Part shown: in pieces, positions 1-11,869 of the stretch
Layout of the letters: each line of letters starts with the position of its first letter
Position numbering within the stretch: position 1 is the stretch's first letter
Assembly (NCBI GenBank): GCA_021186555.1
Contig: JAJKFL010000012.1
Span: forward strand, 8,603,394-8,667,393
From: Reticulitermes speratus
Taxonomy: Eukaryota > Arthropoda > Insecta > Blattodea > Rhinotermitidae
Reading direction: 5' to 3'
DNA: 64,000 nucleotides
Notes under the pieces: generated by a model
The model's database searches: none
What the model was told of the DNA's origin: nothing
What the model saw: only the letters and a program-made list of their open reading frames with translations
Position numbers and translations under genes: made by a program

Positions 1-593
1 AGAAACGTCAGATCACACGGCTCGTAATAATGAGAACGTTAATATTAAAATACATTATATTTTGGGGGTTTGTTGCACCGCGTGTAGAGGGCTGTGTTGC
101 CGACATTTCGTAGGGGCATCATGCCTCCATCTTCAGGTTTGAAGTGTGTGGAGTTAGAATGTGGTGTATGTGGGCAGGTTTGTTCCTTCCAGACTCATGG
201 TAGGAGGCAGTAGGATGGGCAGTGCATCCTGAGTGGATTGAAGACGGCTATTTACAGGGTGCGCTCCAGTTTATGTTTGTTACACAGGATGAAGGATGTG
301 CGACGTGGCTGCATGAAGGATACAGGACGACGTAGGCTATAGTTTGAAGGTATAATTAAGATACTAACTTCGTGGAAAAATGACAAAGAGGAAAGGGAAT
401 GGTAGACAAATTCGCGAAAGTTAACGAGCCCTTTTAAGTCCGCGACTTCCTACCGGAGTCAGTGACCTTGATGCGAAATCTTGAAATTGTTCATATCTCA
501 GGATCGAGGAAGTGTTCAAGGACAGAATTAGTGTGGTCGAGAATCTGTGTGTTTCCAGATCGCTAGTGACACCAGGCATTCTGTTGCTTCATG
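1..593. other. Intergenic, repeat debris
   Basis: No gene is visible. Positions 85-140 hold a decayed piece of the hammerhead-type repeat: a GACATTTCG box followed about 25 bases later by CCTCCATCTTCAGG. The rest is unassigned. Confidence 0.4.
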
Positions 594-604
594 TTAAAGG
601 GAGA

Positions 605-891
605 GTGGGCCGGGATAGCTCGGTCGGTATAGCGACTCGCTACAGGCTGGACGGTCTGGGGATCGAATCCTGATGGGGGCGAGAGTATCGCAGCCGTCCA
701 AACCGGCCCTAGGGCCCACCCAGCCTCCTATACAATGGGTATCGGGTCTCCTTCCCGGGGGTAAAGCGGCCGGTGCGTGGATTTGACCACCCACCCCATC
801 TAGTGCTAGGGTTCAAGAAAGAGTAGAGCTATACCTCTACTCCCCTTCTGGGCCTTCATGGCCTGTTCTATGGAGAATTTTACCTTTAACT
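605..891 (+). mobile_element. tRNA-derived SINE, family B (complete copy)
   Basis: The head has a tRNA-like A box (TAGCTCGGTCGG) and B box (GGATCGAATCC), as expected for a pol III promoter, followed by a body ending near GGCCTTCATGGCCTG. An 11-bp direct repeat TTAAAGGGAGA at 594-604 and 892-902 is the target-site duplication. The sequence after it (903-1340) resembles a LINE tail, so the SINE probably landed inside an older LINE copy. Confidence 0.85.
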
Positions 892-902
892 TTAAAGGGA
901 GA

Positions 903-1345
903 ACCGAAGATGAGGCTGTTCGAGAATAGAACGCTGAGAAATATACGTGGGTCAAACAAGAAGCAAGTAACAGTAGGATCGAGAAACTGAAGGTTTTCAT
1001 TTGGTGTTCCATGCCAAATATTGCTAAGAGTGTTGAAATCAAGGTGGATGAGAAGTGTAAGGCATGTGGCAAATAAGGACGGGAAGGGAAACGCACACAC
1101 GATTTTGGTTAATAAATATAATGAAAGAGAGAACTTGGAAGACTTAGGCGTACGTGGGAGGATAATATTAAAATGGATCTAAAAGAAATAGGCTGGAATG
1201 GCATGGACTGAATTTATCGGACTCAGGATAGGTAGAAATATCAAGCTGTTATGAATACGGTAATGAACTTTGAGGCTCTTTAAAGTGCGGGGAATTTCTT
1301 GACTAGCTGAGGAACTGTTAGCTTCGTTATAAGGACTGCACTCCA
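903..1345 (+). mobile_element. LINE 3'-end fragment, decayed
   Basis: Matches, with many substitutions, the 3' end shared by other LINE tails in the window: an equivalent of 'FENRVLRRIFGPK' near 915-955, a segment like GATAATATTAAAATGGATCT near 1160, and the tail with CTTGACTAGCTGA and CTCCATGGAG near 1300-1345. No open frame remains. Confidence 0.65.
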
Positions 1346-1359
1346 TGGAGGTTTTTGGT

Positions 1360-1450
1360 TGGTTGGTTCATTAGTTAATCAGTTAAGTAGGTAGATTGTC
1401 AGTCAGTCGGTCAGTTTGTCAGTTAGTGAGTCAGTCAGTTAGTCAATCAT
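1360..1450. repeat. Degenerate AGTCAGTT-type simple repeat
   Basis: Irregular tandem copies of TTAGTCAGTCAGTT-like words lie just after the LINE tail. A four-base (AAAT) microsatellite follows at 1714-1735. The stretch 1736-3000 shows no gene, only a decayed hammerhead-type fragment around 2450-2500 (TCGGAGTACATTG then CCTCCATCTTCAGG). Confidence 0.5.
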
Positions 1451-3164
1451 ATTAGGTTTTTTTCTCTCTCTTATGGTGTCACGTATGTGACAGAACTTCC
1501 TGAAGAATCCTACGCGTCGTGTTGTGGAACGGAAGTATTTCAAGAAGGTAAAGACGGCGTAGCGTGACACCAATGTCTTAGCTTTAACTTTGTGAAAACG
1601 TGAAAATCTAAACTTCACTCACGAGTGGCTGTCAATTCTGCTTCGTTTCTGTACCGCGTTCAAATCTTGACGACGTCAGAATATGGTCCCAGGTAATGAT
1701 AGCTTTGTTATATAATAAATAAATAAATAAATAAAGGCCTTGTGGTATATGACCATTTCCATCATACGTCTTCGTGGTTATGCCATCTTGATTATATTTA
1801 TTTCTTTGACGACATTGTTTCAGTTACATAGTTTAGGCATATTTATGTAGCTTAGACTGCGTAGCAAGATGAATGCTAAGTAGTTAAGGAATTGAAATAA
1901 GGCTGTCTTGCCTTAATTCAGAGCATTTTACTGGAATTGTTCTGTAGATTAGGGGTGCATACATTTTCCAAAAATCTGGGCATATCCTCAAAATTCTATG
2001 CGCCAAAAGTGTGACATGAAGCGAGTTCCATACTGGTGACCCACAAATATTAGGCGCCACCAAACAAAATTTATTAGCCACGGCGATCTGGCGCCCGGGA
2101 TTTGTGCACCCCTGCTCTAAGTACTGAATAAATTAACGAAGACTTTGATAAATGGTAAGTCAGGAACGATATTCAGTCCTGGTGCCTCAGAAACACTAAC
2201 ACATGCGTTACCGCTAAAATAGACTGTCCGATTGAGGTTTTTATCATTTCAGATTCCTTCCTCTTTCAAACTCATGTTTTTAGGGCGAGGATATAAAAGA
2301 CGTAAAAGCAAATGGCTGAATTGAGTGTTGATCTAGTGTTGTCTGCTCACGGACCACTAGTTATCAACTAATGTGTTATATGTGAATTCTGAGGTTCTCG
2401 CAGCGGTGACTGTGAAGTGTTACTGTCTTCTGGGATGTGACGCCGATAGAAATTCACAAGTGTTTCGGAGTACATTGCTACCTCCATCTTCAGGTTAGAA
2501 GATCTGTCTTCTACCCTTAATTATAAAAGCAGTAGGCCTTCCCTGGATATTTGTGAATTTCTATCGGGACAGCGCGGCTTCACGTAAAAGACTATTATTA
2601 TTATTATTTCGGAACGTAATGTAATTGGCTGTTTCGTTTTTGCAATTTTCTTTTTTGTTATTCTTTCATCTCCACGAAGCAGATCCCTTTAGAAAATAAC
2701 CCTGACCGTAGCGTATCGTGTACGATCCATCAGAGAGATAGGACACAAGCAGACACCACGTGAATGCCTTGAGATTAATGGATGAGATAGACCAGCTATT
2801 GAGTCTCGCCAATGCTATTTGCTGCTACCAAAGGCCGGCAATGCAGCTGTCTGTAATAACATCTCGCTGAGTGCCAAGCGAGCTGACAACGAACCGGTCG
2901 GACATTGAATTGCAGGTTAAAGCTGAAGATTTTAGAAGCGACAAACAGAAGAAAGTTTCGGATGTACTCTGAAAATGGCAACAGTTTGTTTTACCGGATC
3001 ATTTATGTACCGTGATTCAGATAAATTTGCGTCGATGTGTGAAAGATAAAGATGCAGTAGTATGCAGGGGACTGGAGAAGACTGTACTGCATAGTCAAAG
3101 TTTTATGGCCTGTACTTTTCACCAAATATTGTTCAGAAGATTAAATCAAGAAAAATATAGATTG

Positions 3165-3465
3165 ATGGAGCACACGGCACGTATGAGAGACAGGAGAGGT
3201 ACATACAGGGTTGTAGTGAGGAGACCTGAGGGAAAGAAACCGCTTGGATGACCTAGGCGGTGATGGGAGAATAATAGTAAAATTGATCTTCAAGAAGTGG
3301 GATGGGGAGACATAGAATGGATTGATCTGGCTCAGGATAGGGACAAGTGGCGGACTTTTGTTAACACGGTAGTGAACTTTGTATCACATTAAAAGCGTGG
3401 AATTTCTTGAGTAGTGAGAAACTGTTAGCTTCTTAAGAAGAATTCTGCTCCATGGAGTTAATTGG
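3165..3465 (+). mobile_element. LINE 3'-end fragment
   Basis: Encodes a broken remnant of the LINE C-terminal region: an '[27 protein letters not shown]' equivalent at 3165-3250, then a stop and frameshifted '[12 protein letters not shown]' and 'LAQDRDKW' equivalents. It ends in the common 3' tail with CTTGAGTAGTGAG and CTCCATGGAG. It is a dead 5'-truncated copy. Confidence 0.75.
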
Positions 3466-3545
3466 ATGTTTAGTTGGTAGGGGATAGGGTAGTGAAAGAC
3501 GGTATGTGAACATTGCAACAGAAAAATAAAGCTGTGCCATTATTG

Positions 3546-3960
3546 GCCTGGACAGGCCCTTAGGGTTCGAGGAGGTTGAGGCTCCCAGATTTCACGACAG
3601 TCAACACATGAAGTGGTAAGTGTCAGCCCTACGCACCGGGCTTTACCCCCCAGGAAATACTCCTGGTACTCATATATATGTAAGGTTTCTATTTCCAACT
3701 ACCGGTCAATAAATTAATTTTTTTTATTGTGCAGTAGTTGAAAATAAAATCCTTACATATATAAAACAAGTGTACAGAACATGTATAATATTAAGTACTT
3801 CCGGTACTCATTTCTTTTACAGGCTGAATCGACCCCGGGGCCAGAGTGCGGCCGGAAAGATTATGTCAATTAAAAATTTCAATGACTTAATCGGGAATCG
3901 AACCCGCAGCCTTCCGGCTTGTAGCGCAGTGCCTCAACCAATAGGCACAATGCTGTTGCC
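3546..3960 (-). mobile_element. tRNA-like SINE, family C, split by a palindromic insertion
   Basis: On the minus strand a B-box-like GGTTCGATTCCCG lies near 3893-3905 with a tRNA-like head. The body ends near 3546 with a GGACAGGCCCTTAGGG motif that recurs in the other orientation at about 9175-9200. The copy is interrupted at 3674-3802. The 9-bp word GGTACTCAT occurs on both sides of the interruption and is a likely target duplication. Confidence 0.5.
3671..3768. mobile_element. Short palindromic MITE-like insertion
   Basis: Arms beginning ATATATGTAAGG at 3672 and ending CCTTACATATATA at 3764 are near inverted repeats around an AT-rich centre. The element sits inside the family C SINE and its flanks repeat GGTACTCAT. 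The superfamily cannot be told. Confidence 0.5.
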
Positions 3961-4164
3961 ACTGGACTCTGCAGTGACAGTGCTTGTGTAATAGGCCGTG
4001 GTAGAAAAAAGGGCTTCGCAGCCTGCAAACAGGGAGAGGCAGCGTCCAGACCATGCCTCCATTTCCCCATACGTCTTCGTGGCATGGTGCTCAATTAAGG
4101 GCAGTGGCAAATTTGAAGTTCAGTTTGTGATGGGAAGTAACTCTGTGTTGTTGGGTGGCTACTT

Positions 4165-4262
4165 CTCGACGTTTCGGATGATCGTAGTGCCTTCATATGC
4201 AGGATCTTCTTGAACTGCTTCACCCAGAAGGCACGAAGATCATTCGAAACGTCCGGATAATA
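4165..4262. repeat. Inverted repeat
   Basis: CGACGTTTCGGATGATCGTA at 4169 is followed by CTTCATATGCAGGATCTTCT and then the inverted counterpart GAAGGCACGAAGATCATTCG to about 4250. It resembles the arms of the fold-back repeats seen elsewhere, but no clear hammerhead core is present. Confidence 0.45.
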
Positions 4263-4920
4263 TTTACCCAAACAGGAGAGTAATCCTTAGGAACACCGTC
4301 GACAGAACGTCAAATTTCGCAAGGAAAAATTTACTGTACGTTTTTCCTCAGTTGTAATTCCTAACAGCATCTATGTGTAGATAGATTTATGTGAAGGTAA
4401 AAGGCGCCATAGATTTTATAAAATTTATTTGTTTTTGAAATACGAAAGAGGAGCTGACTTGTGGAATCAAAATCTGCCCGTATGGTGATACAATTTTTAT
4501 TGTGATGCTTCTTGTGACTTTCTTGTAATATCGATGGGGCTGCACGTGAGTCCACGTGGCTTGTATTTGGCACGTCACCAATGACATGGCCCAAATCTAG
4601 ATAACGTCAGAAGGCGTTGTGTTCGTCTCTAGCGAAAGCAGGATTGGGATCCGTGTCTTTCCACGTAGCAGCCAATCAGTTAGATAAGAAACATGGGTAC
4701 TTTGACACCATGACAGAGGACTGGGCAGAACAGCGCATTCGACACCACCCAGCATCACATAACACTTCAATCACCAACACCGCTGTGAGAACCTCAAGTC
4801 TCGCCTTCATGAAGCGTCATTAGTAAGTCGCCGCTGGTCGTATTTCACCGTTTGTTCTTGAGCGAAGAATTATGAATTCTGAAAGGTTCTGACGATGGTA
4901 TATATAACAGTGAGAACTAA

Positions 4921-5137
4921 TTGTCTTTTGGACTTTGTCCATCGTCTTTAATGTGAATATAAAATATAAAAATCCAAAATTCACTACGTTTCGGAAGATG
5001 GCCATAGGACCAATCTGAGTAGGCATCGCCTGAAGACGGAAAAAGAGCCATCTTCCGAAACGTAGTTAATTTTATATTATTTTAGTTCCATATTTTATAT
5101 TCACATTAAAGACGATGGACAAAGTCCAAAAGACAGC
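4921..5137. mobile_element. Fold-back element with hammerhead-like core
   Basis: Outer arms TGTCTTTTGGACTTTGTCCA (4921) and TGGACAAAGTCCAAAAGACA (to 5137) are inverted repeats, and the inner ACGTTTCGG / CCGAAACGT boxes also pair. The + strand at 5031-5075 reads CTGAAGA, a GGAA/TTCC stem, then GAAAC and GTA. Stem I pairing is poor, so any ribozyme here is probably decayed. Confidence 0.65.
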
Positions 5138-5139
5138 GG

Positions 5140-6225
5140 TTCTCAAAGTACTCATTATGTTTCATGAGGAATCCGCCACTGATTATATTCATCCGTTCCT
5201 TCTTTAGCGAAATTGACTCGGCCTTAACTAGACAAGGGCTTTAATTACGCAGCCTTGATCTTTAAACAATGACCATGCAGTTTCAAATTACCTTCGGCGG
5301 AAAGCAGACGCGAACAGATGTGCCTATTGTGTCTGCCGCTAAGTAACACAGGCTGATAAAGTCTCGATTCGTTTTACAAAGCTGTAAGATCTGGACCTTA
5401 ATGTTAGCTTCCCTTAATCGAATAATGCAACATTGAGGTTCGGCTGATGTCTGTCATGATTCCTAATACCGGGGAGGGGGGGGGGTTATGTTTAATACTT
5501 CGGAGCTTGAAATTCGTTTGATGTTATTTAAAATTTAGTTCATATCTCGCTGTAAATATATTGCGGCTGTATTAAAAGACCAACCGGTTAGTGATGTTTA
5601 TGAAAAAAAAATCGCTGTTTATTCTCAGAACCATTCCAAATACATAAATATACTGCGTGGGAGCAAAATGCGGAATTTCTCTATATTAAAATTTGCGGTA
5701 CTTGTTTTGAAGGGTTATTGGAGGTTAGACAAACAAATATTTTACATGCAGTTATTAAAATTTTAATACTGAAGCTGTGAACTTTATTGTTTGTATTATT
5801 AGATGGAAATAGGCTGTGAATTTTTGTGTAAAAATACGCTTAAAATTTTAATTGTTTTTTTCTTTTATTTGATAAGCAATTTTACGCTTTCTTACACACA
5901 GAATTTGGGGTAATGTTTTATATGACTAGCTTTGTTAAGTAATTCATTAATTTTTACAAAAAAGGGGGACGGGACGTAAATATATACTGCGCTTTCGCCA
6001 GTTTGTTTACTTTAAATTGCATAAAGGAGACCGACTTCTAAGTTCTAATGGCTACGATTCTATGAACCTTAAATGTAGCAGAGTTGCATGGCTTCTGAAA
6101 ACTCCGTATTTTATGATTATTTATTGAATGAACGAGATGATTCTGCCCTGAAATACATATTCTAGATTTCCCATTGAATTTGCAAAATATGTGTATTTAA
6201 TTTTGGACAGGGCACGTAGTAGTAA
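5140..6225. other. AT-rich intergenic DNA
   Basis: No coding frame, RNA gene or repeat family was recognised. A short G-run lies at about 5474-5486. Confidence 0.4.
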
Positions 6226-6505
6226 TAAGAACTGAGAAAGGTACATAAATCAGCGGCAATGCCTGAAGGGAATATATCGCTTAAGAAATCAAATTGTATG
6301 TGGGATGATAATATTAAAATTTACATGAAAAAAATATCAGAGTGTGGAGAATTTCGTATGGCACCATATATATGGACAAGTGACTGGATTTTGTGAACCC
6401 GGTAATGAACCTTCGTGTTTCATAAAAGTAGGGGGAAATTCTTGACATCTTGAGTAATTGTTGGCTTCTGAAAAGTAATTCTGCTCCATGGAATTAATCG
6501 TGATA
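6226..6505 (+). mobile_element. LINE 3'-end fragment, decayed
   Basis: Retains a GATAATATTAAAAT segment, a 'GTGAACCCGGTAATGAACCT' equivalent and the tail with CTTGACATCTTGAG and CTCCATGG. Reading frames are destroyed. Confidence 0.6.
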
Positions 6506-6964
6506 ATATCAGGTTATGAGGTGTAAGTGTAGGTGATGTGGTCTTTGGGTGACGTAATGGTCTTTGTGTGTCTAGGAGGTAATCTGACCGTACAACTGAT
6601 ACTGGGGAGAAATATTATAGAAGGTGCAAATCAGAACACTAGCGCGATGGAAAGTGTTAAACGAGAAAATGGCGTGAGAGATGATAACAGATCATAAAGT
6701 GAACACGAAAATGCTTCTGTTTCATCCAGTCATTGTTTCGCCTTGTTTTAACGCAGTAATTTGTCTAATTATTCGGGGCACTGAAAATTTAAAACGTAGT
6801 AGCTTGATTATGAAACAGTGTTTGCTTTTGTGGCCACCCCCCCTCCCCACCAGCAACAATTTGCATGTGTAATTGTTAGTGGCGCAAAGCCTTGATTTAA
6901 ATCCATCACCCTATTCTCAACTGACCCTTACGTTCGGTCACTTGGAACGAGGTGAAGGTTCGCT

Positions 6965-7016
6965 ACGTGCTGTCTGTCTGTCTGTCTGTCTGTCTGTCTG
7001 CCTGCCTGCCTGCCTG
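6965..7016 (+). repeat. (TGTC)n(TGCC)n microsatellite
   Basis: About seven TGTC tetramers are followed by about four TGCC tetramers. The preceding 6506-6960 holds nothing recognisable. Confidence 0.9.
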
Positions 7017-7184
7017 ACCGACCTCATATATGCAATGTACAGTAAGCCCAAAGTATAGTGTGTGTCACAGATTCCTACAGATACACGATTAAAGTCTTCT
7101 GGGATGTGACGACGTGTAGTTTGATGGGTGGAAGCCAGGATCTTTGTGGAAATACGAGTATTTAGGGTCGCTAGAGGCAGGGAT

Positions 7185-7460
7185 ACGATTTTATGTGCTG
7201 TTATGTATGGATGTCAAACTTGATCATTAATTCTTAGGAAAGAGCACCGTTTTGAGGTGTCTGAAAAATAAGTACTGGGGAGAATATTTAGACCAAATAA
7301 ACGGGAACAGAAGGCGGAGATAGAGACATAATGATGAGCTTCACCAAGCATGCCGAATGTTGAGACGTAAGTGTAGGTGCTTGGATAATGTTAAAGAAGG
7401 TACTAGTGAATAGAATGTAAATAGTGTGGACTTGATTAAGCTGACTCAGTTAGGGTCCAG
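7185..7460 (+). mobile_element. LINE fragment, heavily decayed
   Basis: Degenerate equivalents of 'LYGCETW' (near 7200) and 'RVLRRIFGPK' (near 7265-7300) occur in the order expected for the LINE C-terminal region. No frame survives. Confidence 0.45.
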
Positions 7461-7494
7461 TGGCTCGTTCTCATAACAACGGTATGGAACGTCC

Positions 7495-7690
7495 GGGTTG
7501 AAGTCTCTGTTCTTCTGGGATGTTAGGCGGTGTAGGTTGGCAGCTGGTTACCGAAGTTTCGTGACAATATATTCTTCTTGGACTTCTTGACCCTTGAAGA
7601 TGGTAGCGGTAGCTTGTCCCGAAACGTCTGTAATCCTACGCCGAATAAACTCCCAGAAGAGCGAACACCTCAACTACACCCCGGTGGAAG
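7495..7690 (+). mobile_element. Fold-back/hammerhead-type repeat fragment
   Basis: Contains a TTCGTGACAA box, then CTTCTTGACCCTTGAAGATGG and CCCGAAACGTC, and ends like the arms of the 17427-17645 element (CAGAAGAGCG). The core reads TTGAAGA instead of CTGAAGA, so base C3 of a hammerhead would be lost. Confidence 0.5.
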
Positions 7691-8715
7691 CTAAAAATCT
7701 CGTAGCTTACGATTTCAACGAAAGTGAAGAATTTATTGACCGTTTAAGGGAGTAAGTCTAGAGTCTTCCAAGGAGTCTACCATGGTGTTAGTTAAGTAGT
7801 TGGTTATTTAACTGGTTATAGGACTACAGTGTTCTAGAATGTGACGCCGGTAGATATCAACGTTTTGAAGAAGCAGGCTGTGTCAATATTCAGGATAGCA
7901 GGGATATCTACCCTGAAGATGGAAGACGAAACTTTCTCATTACCTTTGGGCACCTATCTGCTAAACAACACCGCGTCGCCATCCAGAAGATAGTAACTTT
8001 CATCTTTACAACTGTAGTAACCTTAAATCTCACAGTTACTCAGTTAAAGTACTGAAGAAGACCACGAAAACCATAATGCAAGGTGTACGCGCTATCAAAA
8101 TTGCCGGTTGCCGAGAGTGTCTTTTAAGGCAGGCTGTAGAACGGATGAGAATTGTGCTTGTTAGATGGACAGACTTACATGTGCTGTGAGCCTGCAGTGT
8201 CTAATTATCAGGGGAACCCCCCGCACTCTGATGTATGGCGCGGTATAACATCCGGGCCGCAGACCATATCCGATCCTCCCTCATATTCGAACCCCATAAC
8301 CCAGAGAGATACCAGAGGTCACTCCCATCGTTTTGCATTGTCTACCTCGTTCATAGTCAAATGGTCAGTGGTATCTATATGCACCACGTGCTTTAATCTT
8401 CAGGAAAAGAATTTTGCCCACTTGTTATATTTACTTGTACGTAATTTAACGTGGTTAAAGTATAAAGAAATGGCACTTGTGGAGCACCTCGTAGTCTCAG
8501 CGCTGGATGGAGATGGTGCCTGGCGTCACGCCGTTGACTGCTTCATCCCCGGGGAAGAAACTGTAGATAATCGTCAAGAAGGAGAGAGCAGGTACACTGA
8601 AATGTTTGTGCGCACTTACGAAACTAAAAGATGTCAAATTCCAGAAGATAAGTACCCTTTATGCTCAGAGCCATGAAATCCTAAAGCCTGACATAAGTTT
8701 CTGTTTTTGTTTTTG
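7691..8715. other. Intergenic; no supported gene
   Basis: A decayed hammerhead-type piece lies at 7830-7940 (ATACCCTGAAGATGGAAGAC near 7910). A 174-codon open frame at 8152-8676 (+) has no recognisable domain or splice context and is not called as a gene. Confidence 0.4.
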
Positions 8716-8719
8716 TTTT

Positions 8720-8915
8720 CTGTGGCGCAACAGCCCAACTCGGGGCTAAGCTGTTTCTTTGCTAAGGTTTCTAGACACACACACCCGGTCGGGCTCCCCT
8801 AAACGAGTGATCAGCTCGTCGCAGAGGCCGCTACCTGCACAACACACAACATACCCAAGCGATGAAAATCCATGACCTCAGCGGGGTTCAAACCCGCGAT
8901 CCCAGAAATCAAGCT
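8720..8915 (-). mobile_element. tRNA-derived SINE, family A, diverged
   Basis: Reverse complement of the family A SINE. GGGTTTGAACCCCGC, the B-box equivalent, lies near 8884-8897, and the body (acacacaac, gagctgatcac equivalents) is recognisable with many changes. The head beyond about 8915 is missing. Confidence 0.65.
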
Positions 8916-8974
8916 GCTTCAGACAAAATTATCGGAGACTACTTTAAGTTTTTTATGCACAGGTAACTTTTCCA

Positions 8975-9085
8975 CTTGAAAGATCTGGATGTAGATGGGA
9001 GGAAAATATAAAAATGGATCTTAGAGAAGTAAGCTGAGAGGATGTGGGCTTGTTTAGTCTGGTCCAGGATAGGGACAGAAATGAG
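8975..9085 (+). mobile_element. LINE fragment
   Basis: Contains GATGTAGATGGGAGGAAAAT and the 'LAQDRDR' equivalent (CAGGATAGGGACAGAA) of the LINE C-terminal region. It is cut off by SINE-like sequence at about 9086. Confidence 0.6.
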
Positions 9086-9235
9086 TACCAGGGGTATCTC
9101 CTGTGAGTAAAGGCGGCCGGTGACAACCTTACCACTTTCATGTGCCGATTGTCTAGGGATTCTTGGGGCCTCAACCTCCTGGAGCCCTAAGGGCCTGTCC
9201 AGGCCTATATATGGATTGCTTTACCTTTATATATA
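9086..9235 (+). mobile_element. SINE family C fragment
   Basis: The order GAGTACCAGGGGTATCTCCT, AAAGGCGGCCGG, GGGGCCTCAACCTCCTGGAG, GGGCCTGTCCAGGCC is the reverse complement of the sequence at 3546-3670. The tRNA-like head is missing. Confidence 0.55.
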
Positions 9236-9314
9236 GACACCATCGTTTATCCCGTTTTGTTTATATATATATATATAAACATATCAAATAATTACTTTTG
9301 CTATTCTTTGTGTT

Positions 9315-9526
9315 ACTAGGATTGTGGGTTCGAATCCCACTGGGGGCATGGATGTCTGTCTCTTGTGAGTGTTGTGTGTTGTCAGGTAGAGGTCTCTGCG
9401 ACGAGCTGATCACTCGTCCAGAGGAGTCCTAATGAGTGTGGTGTGTCTAAAAAAGTGTGATCGTGAAGCCTCGAAAAATGAGGCGGCCTAGGCCCCCCAA
9501 GGGGCTGTCGAGCCATTGGAAAAAAA
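9315..9526 (+). mobile_element. tRNA-derived SINE, family A, 5'-truncated
   Basis: Begins just upstream of the B box (GGGTTCGAATCC) and runs to a short A tail. A perfect 12-bp target duplication ATTCTTTGTGTT lies at 9303-9314 and 9527-9538, so the truncation happened at insertion. Confidence 0.85.
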
Positions 9527-9539
9527 ATTCTTTGTGTTT

Positions 9540-11575
9540 CATTTAGCGACTGTCTCAGTATGCAGTCTATGTAGCATAGATTGGTAGATGAATGAATGTG
9601 GATATGAATTCTTGATGGAATGATGATTAAATGAGGAAACCCGAAGTACTCGGAGAAGACCTGTCCGAGTATCACTGTACATACGGCAGATCCCACAAGG
9701 ATTTCCTGATTTGGAAGCCAAGCCTGGGAGGTAACACCCCAACGGCTTGCCACAGATTACTGCTGGTACTCCTAACAGACTGCGACATCTTAACCTCCCA
9801 TTGTCATCCTTGAAGAGACGAACTGACGTCTGTCTTGGTGCTGGGTAATAACCTTGTCGCGTCAACTTAACGATATGAAAGTCCCCACAACACACAGGCA
9901 TTTGAAAGAACAGGAAGAAATATTTGTCACGACTGATGTGCACGAAGATAGGATCATTCTCTCCAGTTTTCAAGGGCGGTCATGGACAAGTGTTAATGTA
10001 CTCCTGCATTTTCCTTAATTACAAAGCGTGCCTGCGTGTTTTGTTTGTACTTTTAATTTGTCGTATAAGGATGCTTTCGTAAAAACTTGTATTTAAACCG
10101 GAACAGTATATGGACCAAGGAACCAGAACGCTTTCAATGGAATATAAAAATAATTAGCCACCTAAACAGCCAATAGAATAACTAACTAATGTTCTTTCTT
10201 AATTCTACTTACTGAATTGTTTTCAGAATATTCGTAAGCTTAATAAATATGTAAGCTAAATCTGTTCATCTTTTAAAAATTTGTAAGATAAATTACTTTA
10301 ATTCCTAAAGAGTTCTGTCAGTTGTCTATTACACTACGGTGCACTTGCTTCAGTGACTGTTAATACTTTCTTCAGTTCCCGAAACGCTGTTTTCGCTTTT
10401 GCTTGGACGAGGATGAACAAAGTCCAGAAACCTAGTAACTCTCAACAAAAAAAAAAACACAAATCAATAAATTTCAATTAACTGTCATAGTCATATTTAT
10501 TTCGTTGGACATTCACGTAATTGGGGAACAAATATTAAGCAATCATTCTTAAAAGAATTTTATGGGCATTATATTTGTTATTATGATCGAATTACGAAAA
10601 TTTTGTATATTAGGAAATGTTTACGTACATTTGTAATTTTATGAAAGAATTAAGCAGTATTATAATAAGACGTGTTAATAACAGTCCTCCTTGTATCTAT
10701 GACTACGTAAGTATATATATATATGTATACACATGTGTAGAATAGCTGATATTAGGGCAAGGACCTGCGAGTATGTCATCGAATTTGTGCGTTGTCTTGT
10801 CCTGTGTATATGTGAGTCTGGGCATTCTTCTAACCCATTCCAAAGAGTCCTGCCAAATATGTAGAGGACACTATGAATCGGAACAGGCCACAGGAACTAA
10901 AGCCAAAATTCAAACAGGACATTATGATGGCCCAATTACTGGCTATCCATAACTTCCATGGCGACATTAAAACTAAAAAAAAATTTTTTGTCCATTCGGT
11001 TTTGGTTTCTACAACAAAAAGATAGTGGAATGTTTATAGACGGATGATGGCCACTCCACAACCTCCATGAATTCCATCAGTCCTTCTGTGTGCAGTGTCA
11101 CTGAAGCATATTTCCTTCTGCGCAGTGGTCATTGCTTCACGGCAGGGGTGCCGTAGCAAGACAGCAGGTTCATTTGCTTCCTGGTGTAATTCTGCAGAAA
11201 AGAGTAAGCCAGTACCGATGAAAGCTAGAGGAAAATCACGCAAGTCCTTTCAATTGTTTCCCGCATGAAAATTATCTAGGTAAAGATCCTGTAGTTAAAC
11301 AATTCCATTGGCTGTCAGAATTCTTTAAGAACGACAGACTGCGTCCCACATTTCTTTTGTGTATCTGATCGTGTTGAATATTGAGTCTGGTGGCTTAAGG
11401 CGAGATTTCTCTTTGACAGCAACGTTGGAATGTTACAAGATGTCTGATGCGTCATGCAACAGATCTACGCAATGCAGCCGAAAATTAAACGCTTCGTGTT
11501 GACAGGCTTTCCAAATAAAATGTGACGTCAGTGGGTATTTTGTACCTAAAAAATGTAAAGTTTTTCCTGTCTACG
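9540..11575. other. Intergenic; nothing recognised
   Basis: Short open frames on both strands (for example 9539-9973 minus) overlap one another and show no domain. AT content rises after 10000. No repeat family was recognised. Confidence 0.35.
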
Positions 11576-11579
11576 TCTT

Positions 11580-11865
11580 GAAGGCTTATAGGGGGAATTG
11601 AGTTATAACTCCACTCATTCACAGCCGTGACACTTTTTTTGGAGGTGAGTGGTCCATTTTACGTCCAGGTCGCTTTACCCCATGGAAGTTAATTAAATTA
11701 ATTAATTAAGTTAAATGCCCATTAAATAGGCAGTTGGTTGGGCCCCAGAGCCGGTGTGAACGTTTTGAAGAAGGGAAAATTGTCATGCCCCTGCCAGGAT
11801 TCGAACTACGGATCGTCCAGACCATAGCGCAGTCTCTACACTGACTACCCAGTTGCGGTGCCTTA
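11580..11865 (-). mobile_element. tRNA-derived SINE, family B
   Basis: Minus-strand copy. The B-box equivalent (GGATTCGAACT on +) lies near 11797-11808, the A-box region runs to about 11860, and the body contains the 'ggtcgctttacccc' block. An AATTAATT run is inserted near 11690-11710. The copy is diverged. Confidence 0.7.
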
Positions 11866-11869
11866 TTAG

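Noticed and set aside
605-680. Functional tRNA genes at the SINE heads
   Set aside because: The A and B boxes are tRNA-like, but the cloverleaf is degenerate and each is joined to a SINE body with target duplications.
8152-8676. 174-codon frame as a gene
   Set aside because: No domain, no splice signals of note, composition like surrounding intergenic DNA.
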